The notes: generated by a model from the sequence alone, not told the origin. DNA of 64,000 bases from Shinisaurus crocodilurus (GCA_021292165.1 CM037877.1:213528716-213592715), one strand, 5' to 3'. Shown: positions 44,789 to 55,934, counted from the first letter of the stretch. Program-made: numbers and translations.

Positions 44789-45157
44789 TGTCGAAACTTT
44801 GCCGCCGCCACACGTAGCAGAGATAGGAGTTGTTGTGTGCAAGCTCGAAGAATAACGAGGAGACGTGAGCTCATCAGTAGAAACTTTTACTGAGGTTCTT
44901 CACACATAGATTCATTACAATTTACAGCTATACAATTCAGTGCAAGGCTCCCCATGCACTGCACAAAAAGCATAGAGATAAAGACTAGTGGGGAGAGAAT
45001 ATTACAGCATATAACTCCTCCCCTCTCAACACTCTGTTTATGACCTTGGGCACACTGCCCGCCCGACTTTAACAAGTTACACTCTTTAATAGAACTTCTG
45101 TTCACAGGTGATCTGCTATAGTCCTTTCTGCTCAAGGACACATTTCACTCTCTGACA
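44789..45157 (-). repeat. Copia 5' LTR
   Basis: The LTR is 369 bp, from TGTCGAAAC to CTCTGACA on the plus strand. It is the uninterrupted reference for the left LTR. Confidence 0.9.
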
Positions 45158-45547
45158 CCAACCTTACATAAGCACACCCAGAGATCCTAATGAGGAGGGC
45201 AAGCTTGAGGCCCTATGGGGGGGGTATGACAGCCTCTCCCTCCCTTACTCTCCAAGCTTGCCACACGCAAAGCACCAGTGTCGTGAGAACAGGAGAGTCC
45301 TTCTTTTATTTCCTCTCTTTGCTTGCTGTGGCCAGCTGTTATCTTTGTCAAAGAAGGGAGTTGGGCGAGAACTCTCTCCCATTCCACTTTCTGCTGGCTG
45401 TGGCTTGATACCATGACAACCCACTAGCAGCCACTGAGGCTTGTGAGCTTGAGGAACAGATACTTCCTGGTCAATTTTAACCTTCTGCAAGCAAAGTATG
45501 TGCTCTCCTACCAACCTATGCCCTTTCTGAAAATCAGGAATGGGGCT

Positions 45548-46326
45548 TGTGAAGGACCGCTGCCTGTCCTTTGCGTGAGTTCGGGAGTTAACGGGTTAAC
45601 CCAACCGCGATGTATATTGACACTGAAAAGCACTGAGGCAATAGCAGAGCTTATGTTTATATCACCTTTCATGGAGTGGAACTAATAGACTACTAGGAAT
45701 TTCACACTATAAACAGAGAAGTCTATAAAACTTAATGGAGCGTAGCGCTTCCATACACATCCAATCTGCAGAAGGCTATACAGAGCGAGGCTTGCAAAAC
45801 ACAGGGAGCATTAACACCAAAGAACCTGACTTACTATTCTAGCCCTGTATATTGTTCTGTCTTGCAGCCAGTCACCGAGCACCGGGCCCGGGGTTGTATG
45901 AGCTTTGTCTCCGACCAGAGTCAGGGACTTGATCTGTGCAGTCCTGCACCTTGCTTCCAACAACCCCTGATGGAAAAGATGTTCCCTTTTTACCTCTTCT
46001 CTCGCCCCCTCCCCTTCTTTGATGGCAGGCTGGACTGGTCTGCCCAGCAGGGTCGTGGTGCCTTTCAGTACTTGGGGGACATTTTGCAGCTCTTTGAGAC
46101 TGCACCCCTTGTACTTGTGGGTGCTTTGCAGCTCCTTGGGGTAAATGTAAATGTGCCCTGTTAAAGTAAATGCAAATGTAGCTATGCAAACAGGTCTGCT
46201 CGGAACTCTGTCTTTTGCCTGGGGTGGGGATTATGCAGACAGAGGAAAGGAGAATGTGTGGACAGCTGAAAGGAAAATGTGCGAGGGGTCAGAAAGGAAA
46301 ATGTGTGATCAGGCTTTCTCTCCACA
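45548..46326. mobile_element. Solo LTR, 779 bp
   Basis: The element begins TGTGAAGG and ends TCTCCACA. It is flanked by the 5-bp duplication GGGCT (45543-45547 and 46327-46331), and removing it restores the intron as in the E2-A2 copy. There is no internal region, and its class is unassigned. Confidence 0.85.
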
Positions 46327-46479
46327 GGGCTTTACCAAATACTGAGGAAATCAAGAATGGGAAATCTGAAATCTTGAGTTTCACAGCAAGGTTTTGAAGG
46401 AAATAGTTGTACAATGCATCTTTGTTCCAGTTTGCATAAACTATGGAATCTAATGCTGGCTTTATCCTTTCCTTTGAAG

Positions 46480-46647
46480 TCTCTGGTTGTGTAAGTCCAG
46501 AAGTTCAAAATGGAAAAGTAACACTATCTAAAGTGGAAGGGACAATTACAATCCAATGTAACCCTGGCTACATCCTCGAAGGCAACCAGACAATTCAGTG
46601 CACATCTGACAGGACGTTAGACTCTCCTCTGCCCATCTGCCTCAGGG
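46480..46647 (+). CDS. CCP exon A4, conserved Trp lost
   Basis: The exon is 168 nt, with acceptor CCTTTGAAG and donor GTATGT. It begins SGCVSPEVQNGKVTLSKV and has four cysteines and an NQT sequon. The near-invariant CCP Trp (R-T-W-D in A1-A3) is replaced: TGG has become TTA (R-T-L-D). It ends P-I-C-L-R-G instead of P-I-C-V-K-G. Confidence 0.9.
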
Positions 46648-47621
46648 GTATGTATTAATACAACATTGGAAGTGTGCAATGCTAGATACATTTTTCTAGG
46701 ACTTCCTCAGAGTTTCCATCATAAATGAAATTACATGAACAACTTATGTAATCTTGCATGTATCCAGGAAAAAAGAAAAAAACTAGAGCTCTTTAGGAAT
46801 TCTTGCCTACTTCTCTCACCAATTAAGGGAGGAAGTAACCTATTTGGTTATTCTATAGAATGTGCCAAAGAGAGTAAACGAGGAGTTTTCCACTGCAACT
46901 GTAGAGGGGCAGGAAGGATGCACATGACCCTGCCCCTCCACCCACCTCCGCAATCTTCCAGAATTGAGTGGGAAGATCTGAAGGAAGATGGAAACCATTT
47001 TCAGCTGAACATGGAAATATTCCTGTCCATGATAGGGAACCCTGATTATACATGCTGCTGCAAATATTGAGTTAAAAAAAGCAAATGGTTGATAAAACCG
47101 TCACCTACTGCAAAAATTATTATAATTGTGTGCTGGAGTATTATAGTTTCACCTGTCCAATAGTTTACTGCCCACATGAAAACCACACCTCTTAAAAACA
47201 TGGAAGAGTGGCACTAAGGGCATCTACACCAGTGGAGATTGAGTTTCTCTTCCATCCCCAATAAGTTGGACATTCTCTCATATATATAAAAGATGGAAGC
47301 AGCACGAGAGAATTACAGATGGATGAGAAAGATTTGTGGACCCACTGTAAAATTCCAGTCAATACACAGAAGAGTAGGACATTCTTCAGTAAGAAACTAC
47401 ATGGAAGCAGTACTGGGAAAACTTAGGAGAATTACAAATGAATGACAATGTCGTGTGGACCCCCTGTAAAAATTGAATTAATGAACCTTGGCAGTTACAC
47501 AATATATCCTTGTATAGAAGCAGCCTAAGTGTACCAAATACATATTGGTAATCATGAGTCCATGAGGTCAACAGTATATTTATTTACTATTTCATCTATT
47601 TCTCCTCTCTTCCCCTTTCAG

Positions 47622-47804
47622 AGGTCCGATGCCAGCCACCCCCATATGTCCAAAATGGGAGTCATAACAACCAGGAAACAGCAGCCTTTACCAGTGGGAT
47701 GTTTGTGAAATACACCTGTGAGCCTGGCTACAAGCTTACTGGAGAGGCAACTATTTATTGCACAGACTCGGGCACATGGTCTTTCCCGGCCCCTCGCTGT
47801 GAAG
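47622..47804 (+). CDS. CCP exon B5
   Basis: The exon is 183 nt, with acceptor CCCCTTTCAG and donor GTACGT. It begins VRCQPPPYVQNGSHNNQET (N-N-Q in place of N-K-E). It has four cysteines and R before Cys4. Confidence 0.93.
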
Positions 47805-48231
47805 GTACGTTTCTCGACCACAGGACTGCCCATTTTGGCTCTGGCAATGCCAGCTACAAATGGGGAAACAGTATTCGCACAAATTCCTCCTCTATGAATT
47901 GAAAACTTGTTTCAAGCAACTTCTTAAATTAAGGCTGCTTCAGATATTTCAGACTTCCTAGTCTGGAAGTTCACATTTAGGAAATGTGTCACATAGAAAT
48001 CAGTTCTGTGTGGGATAAGGGAACATGTGAAGTGCCCCTTAGAAAAGGCAAAGCGAAATTGGGTCTGGAATTCCTCAGCTGAAATAGCACTATAGGGGAG
48101 GCAGCAATAGGCTTATGCCATAATAAATGTGTTTGTCACCAAGGTGCCCCAAGAGTGTCATTTTCACTCCTTGAAGATAAAACATAAATTTCATTTTCTA
48201 TACATGGTAACGCCCTTTCTTCTCCTTTCAG

Positions 48232-48414
48232 TGATACAATGCCACCAACCGCCATCTATCCAAAATGGGGCTCACAGCAACCACAAAAAAACAGTGTTCA
48301 CCAGAGGAACGTTTGTGAAATACACATGTAAGGCTGGTCACACTCTTACTGGAGAAGCAAATATTTATTGCACAGATTCTGGCACATGGAGTCCTCCTGC
48401 CCCTCGCTGTGAAG
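48232..48414 (+). CDS. CCP exon C5
   Basis: The exon is 183 nt, with acceptor CTCCTTTCAG and donor GTACAT. It begins IQCHQPPSIQNGAHSNHKK and contains Y-T-C-K-A-G-H. It is more basic than the other C copies (K for E twice, G-T-F for G-M-F). It has four cysteines. Confidence 0.93.
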
Positions 48415-49542
48415 GTACATTTCTTACTCATTGGCACTCGCGGCTTCTTTTGCAGTGCACAAAGCATGCAAACAGTCCTCTGAAGGGCAACCTGCCACCC
48501 AACAATTCAGACAATTGCCATTTAAAAAAAAATATGTCTGCTCCTCTGAATGTGGACTAGGTATTCTGCTTCTGAATGTGGAGACTCAGTTTAGCTTTGA
48601 TGGTTGATAGGAGGTGCTCCGATAGGCAGAACTGGTATGGACGAGATAGGAGGAGCTATGGGTGGTGGAGTCCAGGGGATCTGTGATTGGAATGACTTGG
48701 CAGGCTGCTGCTGACGCCTATAAAGCTTAGAATAGAAGCTGCAGTGGATAAGCACCTTCACTGACACAGGAGTCATCAGCCTCCACTGGTAACCCCCCCC
48801 CCCCCAACGTTTGAAACCACATCTTTAGGTGAGTACTTCAATTAGAAGAGAGAGAGAAAGTGAGAGTACTGTATGGAAAGTTCCTCTTAACTTAATTTTC
48901 TGACTTCCTATGTCTATAAAGTGAATTAAAAACTTGCTCTGAATGTCATTTTTGGTTTTGAAATGTCCATTTTCTTCATTTCCTATTTTACATTAAAAAT
49001 ATTTAGTAAGGACATATCTGAAAATAATCGCCCTGCAAAATAGCAGCTGGGAGATTATATGCGTAGAGATGTGAATGCCCTCCCAAAAAAGAAATTAAGA
49101 GGAAATTTTTTTCCCCATTTCCCCCCCCCCCAGGACTTATGAAATATTTTCTTCTAGAATGTTTATTAAAATGTTTAAGACAATGTGTCAACATGTAATG
49201 ATACTGAATGTTCCTCTTCCCCCCAAATGATTTCTAAAAACAATGTAATAGGAAGACTGTTATTTATTTTATGCACAGTATCAGATCATTACAGGTATTG
49301 TACACTGAGGACAAGCAAACAATGCAGTTCTCAGATGCAAAATAAACCTGCTCAGTTTAGCAAATCTTGCTGTAGGAAGATATGTAAGTGACACCTGTCA
49401 CCACGGCTACCTGCTATGTGGGAGAGCTTCCAGTCGCTGTACAACCTCTTAAGGCATGGAGTCAGCCTCTACTACAATGTCTGCTATAAATGGAGGAATC
49501 TGTGTTAATACCCAGTTGGCATTTTATTTTATTCTTCTACAG

Positions 49543-49725
49543 TTATGCATTGTCCATTGCCGCCAAGGATTGTCCATGGAAATTATATTGGAGAAGACTT
49601 CAGTTATGGGCAATCTGCAATATACATTTGTGATGCAGGCTATTCCCTTGTTGGAGAGCGTATGGTTACCTGTATTTTAGAAGGCTCAAACTCGGTGAAC
49701 TGGAGTGAACCTCCAAAATGCAAAG
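49543..49725 (+). CDS. CCP exon D5
   Basis: The exon is 183 nt, with acceptor TTCTACAG and donor GTTTTA. It begins MHCPLPPRIVHGNYIGED and ends N-W-S-E-P-P-K-C-K-G. It has four cysteines. Confidence 0.93.
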
Positions 49726-50297
49726 GTTTTAATTTTGTTTTAACAACCTAGACTCATATAAAGGGCTTCCATACATGAGGCATTTAACCGGCTTCTTTAC
49801 TGAGGCGTCTTCTTTATTTCCAGTAAGAGTGGGTTCTTTACACATTTTTTCCCCTCGGGGTTTTTCTTTCTCTTCCTTTCTATGTACTCTGTCACACAAA
49901 CACAAGATGGCAATGTGGTATACCTGTGATATAGTGGAATTGTGAGAATACATGGGCTTCTTATAGCGATTGAACACAAGATTAGGAAATAGAACCCCAC
50001 TTTTCTCACTCTAAGAAAAGCTGTGAAAATGGTTGCAAAACATGGGAGAGCCCTGGAAGATGACAACATTGTGTAAAGCTCCCGTAAACTACCATGAATC
50101 ATAATAAATGCCACATATATAGAAGCCCAAAGTCTTGTGCACACACCTACATAAAGTGCATCTTTTGCACACAGCACCTAGGTGTGTAGATGTGGGACAG
50201 TTGTCCCTAGTTTGGTAACTCTGACAGATTTATAGCTGGCCTAGGCTATAAACCAACAATCTGATAGTGACTTCATATTGAAATATTGTCTCCATAG

Positions 50298-50483
50298 GGT
50301 GCCTTGCACCTCCAGAGATTGCCAATGGGACACATGACACCGAAACTCTGGAAGATTTCCCTTACGGCTCCTCTGTGACATTCCGTTGTAACCCAGGCTA
50401 CTTTCTTACTGGAGCAGCAACAATCCATTGTCTATCTTCTGGAACATGGGATCAAACTGTCCCTCAATGTACAGACAGAGAAT
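50298..50483 (+). CDS. CCP exon E5
   Basis: The exon is 186 nt, with acceptor CTCCATAG and donor GTATGT. It carries F-R-C-N-P-G-Y instead of Y-H-C-D-P-G-Y, G-A-A-T instead of G-E-A-T, and ends P-Q-C-T-D-R-E. It is the most diverged of E2-E5. It has four cysteines and an NGT sequon. Confidence 0.93.
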
Positions 50484-51417
50484 GTATGTGAGGGCATATT
50501 TACTTTTTTCAGTAGAAGGGCAGTAGTAACAGTATATCGGGCAGGAAGTTCTAATGACATGGAGAGCCAGATGAGAGCAGCACCTCCACTAAAGTGTATA
50601 TATTTCATATTGGATATAACTTTTGCATTAGATCTAATTCCTTGTATGACTGTTAATGAAAATAGTTGGGAATCATGCATGCAGGGAATGTTTGCTATAC
50701 CATGACATAATAAGGAATGCCTTTCACACCTATGAGATCAAGGCAATCTCTATGTCTGTCTGTGACTGAATCTTTAGATTACTACTACTAATGCTCTCAA
50801 TCAATATTTGATTTCTCCCCCTTAGATGGCAGTGGGTGGTGTTGGGAGCTTTATTCATGCTCTCACTCAGACTCACCTTCCCAAGCTCAGGTTCAAATAA
50901 GAGGAAAGCATAGCAATGTCTGAATTCTTCTCTGCTTTGTGTTTTAAATGAAGAGGAAGAACAACTCGCCTCCTAACCTCCTCCCACCCATCCCTGAATC
51001 TACCTTCTTCCCCCATTCCTGGACTGATGTTGCCAAAATTGACATGTGGATAGAGAGAAGATGGTCTGTCCCCCCCCACCTTTTTAGTGCCTAGTGTGCA
51101 GCATTCCAGGTCACTAATAGCCACTAGGAAATGTTGTTTTCCTAATGTCTGCTACTGTGTAGTAGACACTAGGAACTGGACAGGTTATTTGCAGGCTAAT
51201 CTGCTGGGTTGCAATATCTCAGAAACTGGAAGTATCTCCCTCCCTTCCTTCTTCTCCAAGCTTGCCACACCCAAATCACCAGTGTCATAAGAACAGCAGA
51301 GTCCTTCTTTTATTTCCTCTCCTTGCTTGCTGTGGCAGGCTGTAATCTTTGTCAAAGAGGGGAGTTGGGAGACAACTCTCTCCCTTTCTCAGCAGCAGAT
51401 AGGACCTACCTTACTTA

Positions 51418-51553
51418 GGATCATAGAGTTGGAAGGGACCTACAAGGCCATCAAGTCCAACCCCCTGCTCAATGCAGGAAACTAGAGGAGGGGTCTCCCA
51501 TCCAAGTAATAACCGGGCCTGACCCTGCTTAGCTTTCCATGCTCAGACAAGCT
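51418..51553 (-). mobile_element. SINE fragment: 5S rRNA-derived part plus CR1-like tail
   Basis: On the minus strand, 51553-51488 matches the 3' half of vertebrate 5S rRNA (AAGCAGGGTC, TACTTGGATGGGAGACC with few changes). It is followed by 51480-51418, which reads GGTTGGACTTGATGGCC, CTTCCAACTCTATGATCC, the usual CR1 3' end. A 5S-type head joined to a CR1 tail is the structure of a SINE3-like element. It is truncated and not a 5S gene. Confidence 0.75.
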
Positions 51554-51834
51554 GGCTTGATACCAAGACAACCCACTAGCAGCCACTAAGGGTTGTGACC
51601 TTGAGGGCCAGATACTTCCTGGCCCATTTTTACCTTCTGCATACAAATAGTTGGGAATACTGACCCATGCCCTTTCTGAAAATCAGCTACGGGGCTTTAC
51701 CTCATACTGACAAAATCTCAAATCATGAGTTTCACAGCAAGGTTTTGTGTGAAGAAAATGGTTGTGCAATGCATCAGCTTTCCAGTTTGCATAGGCTATG
51801 GAATCTAATGCTGGTTTTATCCTTTCCTTTGAAG

Positions 51835-52002
51835 TCACTGGCTGTGTAATTCCAGAAATTCAGAATGGAAAAGTAACATTATCTGAAGTGGTAGGGACAA
51901 TTACAATCCAATGTAACCCTGGCTACATCCTCAAAGGCAACCATACAATTAACTGCACATCTGACTGGATGTGGGACTCTACTCTACCCATCTGTGTCAA
52001 GG
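51835..52002 (+). CDS. CCP exon A5
   Basis: The exon is 168 nt, with acceptor CTTTGAAG and donor GTATGT. It begins TGCVIPEIQNGKVTLSEV. NHT and NCT sequons overlap Cys3. It has four cysteines, and its Trp is retained in W-M-W-D-S-T-L-P-I-C. It is the last class-A copy. Confidence 0.93.
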
Positions 52003-52650
52003 GTATGTATCAGTACAACACTGGTGGGATTTCATCACTCTCTGAAGGGTGGAATGCTGGATACATTTCTTTGGGACTTCCTCAGAGTTTCCGTAATGAA
52101 TGAAACTACATGAAAGTCTTATATAATCTTGCATATATTCAGGAAAAAAGAAAAGAACTCGAGCTGCTTAGGAATTTTTGCCTACTTCTCTCACCAATTG
52201 AGGGAGGAAGTAACCTATTTGGTTATTCCACAGTGTGTGCCAAAGAGAATAAATTACACATGCTACTCTAAATAGTGAGTTTTTAAAAAAGCGAATGCGT
52301 GATAAAAACAGCACCTACTGCAAAACTTATTCTAAATGTGTGCTGGGCTATGTTAGGTTCACCTGTCCAATAGATCACTGGCCGCATCAAAAGCACACAT
52401 CTTAAAAAGGTGGAAGAGTGGCACTAAGGGATTCCACACCAGTGGAGATTGCATTTCACTTCCTTCCCCCCCAAAAGTTGGACATTCATCAGTAAGAAAA
52501 AAGACTAAAGTAGTACTGGGAAAACACTGGAGGATTACAAATGGTTGACAATGTTGTGTAGACCTCCTGTAAAATTTGAGTTAGTGAGCGTCAGCAATTA
52601 CAACATATATCCTTGTCTGGAAGCAATCTAAGTGTACCAAATACATATTA

Positions 52651-53161
52651 GGATCCGGACTCCGCTTCTAGGTATCTTGCTGTGAAAAGTGGCAATTGAA
52701 AGGTGTGTGAGGTGCGTGTGCACCATTCCCAACAAGTATGAAGCCTTGTATTTTGCATTTGGATATTTGTGCCCTGATACAAATAGTATTGTGAGACACA
52801 GCCAGGAGTCAGGGCCGAGTACACTCAGCTTATCCAAGCTAAACTGAGAAGAAGGAAAGAAGAACATAAGACAAGGATTTATAGAAAAGTGGTATCTATC
52901 ATTTTTGCATGAATAGAAAGATAAAGTAAGTCCACTTTGTTTGAAATTGAGATCTGTTTTGGATATTGTATCTCATACATTTCTATATTTTGGGGGAAAT
53001 GTTTGGAATTTTAGGCTTTTTCTGTAGAGTAAAAGCTGATCTAGGTAAGCAAATCTATTTTAAGTAGGCACCAACCCTGCTTATTTTAAGAGTGGTACAT
53101 TTTATTTTCATATGTAAGTCATGGATGAAAAAACATAGGTGACAGGCAAATATTTAGATTT
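52651..53161. mobile_element. Unclassified 511-bp insertion with 9-bp direct repeats
   Basis: The sequence on either side matches the A-B intron of the other units. Between them lies unrelated DNA starting GGATCCGGACTCCGC and flanked by TACATATTA (52642-52650 and 53162-53170). No inverted ends or coding sequence are visible. Confidence 0.6.
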
Positions 53162-53170
53162 TACATATTA

Positions 53171-53445
53171 GTAATAATTATGACTCCCTGAGGTTGACAG
53201 TATTTTGATTTTCTTTTTCTTTAGGTAGTTCTTAAATTAGAAAAGAGCGATAAAGGGAGAGTGTACTGTTTTGAAAGTTCCTCTTAACTTCCTATGTTTG
53301 TAAAGTGAATGAAAAACTTGCTCTGAATGGCATGTTTGATTTTGAGATGTCCATGTTTTCCCACTTTCTGTTATTCTGTGGAATAACCTATTTGGTTATT
53401 CCACAGAGTGTGCCAAAGAGAATAAATTACACATGCTACTCATAA
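53171..53445 (+). pseudogene. Relic of a sixth CCP unit (introns only)
   Basis: The segment 53171-53223 is the intron sequence that precedes B exons. At TTCTTTAG it jumps straight to C-D intron sequence (GTTCTTAAATTAG onward, about 53225-53380), and then to A-B intron sequence (GGTTATTCCACAGAGTGTGCC, about 53385-53440). All five CCP exons B6-A6 are gone through at least two internal deletions. Confidence 0.8.
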
Positions 53446-54390
53446 AGGTATCACCTAACCCCAAACTTGCAACTGGGAGACGACATGTTTGCGATTGAAC
53501 CAGCTTTCCACATGAGATATGTTTCTCAGAGATTAGTTTATGTATTTTATATTTTTGTTGTTCCCCGCCTCAATCTAGACGGAGAGACGGGTAAGAAATT
53601 ATATTATTGTTGTTGTTGTAGACCCATTCACTTGTTTAACATGCTGTCATATTATACTGCAAAGGAAATGTATCTGCAGACCACTTCCTTGCCAAGAGAG
53701 AGCACAAAGCTTATTCTTTCTCTATGCCTTGTGTGTTTTCTCTTCCCGATGTGTTTGTGTCTGTCTGTTTCTCCTTGTCTGTAGACATGTGTGACGATAA
53801 CGTGGCCGGTTATTTAGTTTTATTTCTCTAACTACCACCTGGATGTTAGTTGGCTTTCTTCACTAACCCAGTGGCTGAGATATGGTAGCTCCAGCGTATT
53901 AGTTCACCCTATTTTAAACTAACACAGTTCCAACTCTGTCACAAGTCTTCACTCACTCCCCGACAAACCTGAGCGGACAATCTGTCTGTGGGAGATAAAC
54001 TCTGTTAAAATTCTGTTATTGGTTATTGTGGTGTTTACGCTGGGTAGATATCGTGTATCTTTGCGTTGCGCGAGCCAGCCTCTAGCAGAGCACAGGAGTA
54101 ACATATCTTTTGCCAGGAAATCTAATAAAATTGGCATCATTGCCTTAATCATCCAATGAGAAAAGCTTTGGCAATAAAGTGATATTTTAAACTGAGTAAT
54201 GTTATATAGTATAATGATATGCAAGATGCATTAACTGCAGCTGTTTTCAGAAAGGCCTGAAGAACTTAAGGGGAATTCTAGTGCACCATAGTGTGGAAAG
54301 CAGGAACATAAATGGTATCAGAAAGTGGGAGGAAGAGGAATGGTAGTGGCTTTGAGGAAACTGAGAAGAGTAGCCCATGGGACGCTCAGT
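53446..54390. other. Intron, nothing firmly recognised
   Basis: The stretch is AT-rich with a GTTGTTGTTGTTG run at 53607-53620. No exon with a CCP pattern is present. Confidence 0.4.
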
Positions 54391-54394
54391 ATAC

Positions 54395-54565
54395 TAACGT
54401 CTGTAGTCATTAAGAACATGAGAAGAGCTGTGCTGGATCAGACTGAAGGTGTATCTAGTCCAGCATTCTGTTCACACAGTAGCCAACCAGGTGCCCCAAT
54501 GAGAAACCCATCAGCAGGACATGGGAACAATAGCACCCTCTGGCTCGTGTTTCCTAGCAACTAGT
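54395..54565. repeat. Interspersed repeat (AGAGCTGTGCTGGATCAGAC type)
   Basis: The segment holds the phrases GTGCTGGATCAGAC, CTAGTCCAGCATTCTGTT and CCAATGAGAAACCCATCAGC, which characterise a widespread sauropsid repeat. It is a single decayed copy. Confidence 0.55.
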
Positions 54566-54807
54566 ATTGAACAACATGCTGCCTCCAATAGTGATATACT
54601 GCTGTCATGACTAGTAACCATTGTTAACCTTATCCTTCATGAATTGCAAAACAGAAGATGGAAACATGCTGTTACTTAGTCAAAGGGCCATACAAAACAT
54701 GAAAGACAGTACATGCATCAGCTGGATGAATAGGAGAGACAACTGACAAGACAATCAGGCAGTGATTAACTCTGGACAGAGCACATTAAGGAAAGACGCA
54801 AACCCTA

Positions 54808-55140
54808 TTCAGGCATTCCAAACCAGAGATACTAAACATGTGAGGCATGGAAGCATGCTAGCCCTGCCCCTCTGTTGTTGCTTTTGGCGCCCTCTACTTA
54901 TGGAGGGCAACATTCTGAAGAGGAGAGCCTCTTGTATCTGTGGAGGCTCTCCACATGATTTTGAACACTGATTTTCCAGCATTCTCAATCGTGTGCAGCA
55001 TCTCCACAGATACAGGAGGCTCTCCTCTTCAGAAAGTTTCCCTTCACAAGTAGAGGGTGATGAATATGACAATGGAGGGGGGAGGGCCTAGCACACACCC
55101 TCCTAGTATGTTTAGTCTCCCCAGTTTAGGAATGCCTGAA
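54808..55140. mobile_element. Foldback/MITE, 333 bp palindrome-like
   Basis: The outer ends TTCAGGCATTCC and GGAATGCCTGAA are inverse. The inner arms (TACTAAACATG with CATGTTTAGT-like, and GAAGAGGAGAGCCTC with GAGGCTCTCCTCTTC) also pair, so most of the element can fold into a long hairpin around 54975. It has no coding content. Confidence 0.75.
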
Positions 55141-55249
55141 CGGACCTGCAATTGTTGTAACATGTAGCTAAGCCCTGGCCTGTGCTACAAAAACAGGTCT
55201 GGGTTTGAAACTTGCTGCCCCCAGTAAAATAGGTATGAGCAATGTTAAT

Positions 55250-55400
55250 GTCTAAGGCAGGATTGGGCAACTTGTAGGCTAAAGCATCTGGAGGGCTACA
55301 ACTACCCTCATCCTCACTATTGGCTATGCTGGCTAGAGCTGATGGAAGCTGTAGGCCAAAACATCTAGAGGGCTACAAATTGCCCAACCCTGGTCTAGAA
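55250..55400. repeat. Interspersed repeat (CAACTTGTAGGC...ACATCTAGAGGGCTACA)
   Basis: This is the same decayed family as 5700-5860, present as two partial inverted pieces. Confidence 0.5.
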
Positions 55401-55598
55401 GGCATGAAACAAAGATACATGTTCAGCAACTTTTCTAAATCTCCTTTCATTTAATAATGAATTACACTTCCACCATAACTTTTTAGTTTTCCAATCAGAA
55501 GGCTGTAACTTTAAGTTATCAAAAGGGCATTTGTAGCTAATTCCCACCATCACCACATATATCTGATAGGCCTTTTTGTCACCTTTGATTTTCAGCAG

Positions 55599-55775
55599 TT
55601 GGCTGTATCCTTCCACAGATTTCTGGTGGCAAGACGACCAGCGCTGAAACTGTGATTCAGGTTGGAGTTAATGTGACTCTGGAGTGTGAGGATGGTTATG
55701 TCTTGACAGGTAGTCCTCATGTTCAGTGTCAGCATGGTTTCACTTGGAATCCTCCTGTGCCAGTGTGTAAACCAG
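55599..55775 (+). CDS. CCP exon Z (membrane-proximal, divergent)
   Basis: The exon is 177 nt (or 180 if the first of two tandem CAG acceptors, at 55593-55595, is used). The donor is GTGAGT. It begins GCILPQISGGKTTSAE and contains an NVT sequon, four cysteines, and W in F-T-W-N-P-P-V-P-V-C. It belongs to none of the repeated classes, so with X it brackets the duplicated array. Confidence 0.9.
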
Positions 55776-55934
55776 GTGAGTAGAGAGCAAATAGAAAGAA
55801 AGTCTCTCTGGAGTTGAAAAAGAAATTTAATTTTGTGGAATAATTTGTATTGATGGTAAGATGCTTTAGACCCCTTCCCACCAGTGCATAAATGGCTAAC
55901 CTGTGACATGAGTGCCACATACAGCAAAGGTTTA

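Larger units (their letters stand above)
39253..45157 (-). mobile_element. Ty1/Copia LTR retrotransposon
   Basis: The element is on the minus strand and is bounded by LTRs (3' LTR 39253-39998, 5' LTR 44789-45157) and the 5-bp duplication CCAAC (39248-39252 and 45158-45162). Reading right to left it has the primer-binding site, gag with a zinc knuckle, protease, integrase, and then reverse transcriptase/RNase H. Integrase before RT is diagnostic of Copia. It contains two later DNA-transposon insertions (41433-42234 and 39522-39888). Stops and frameshifts in every domain make it inactive. Confidence 0.93.
38616..45231 (+). mobile_element. Solo LTR (about 0.7 kb) split by a Copia element
   Basis: The outer element begins TGTGATG (38616) and ends TATGACA (45231), flanked by the 5-bp duplication GCCTC (38611-38615 and 45232-45236). 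Its own sequence is 38616-39252 plus 45163-45231, about 706 bp. It carries a TATA box (TATATAAA, 38799-38806) and an AATAAA (39106-39111) in LTR order, which gives the plus orientation. Everything between is the younger Copia insertion. Confidence 0.85.

Noticed and set aside
51488..51553. 5S rRNA gene on the minus strand.
   Set aside because: Only about half of a 5S sequence is present, with substitutions, and it is fused to a CR1 tail. It is a SINE relic, not a functional RNA gene.
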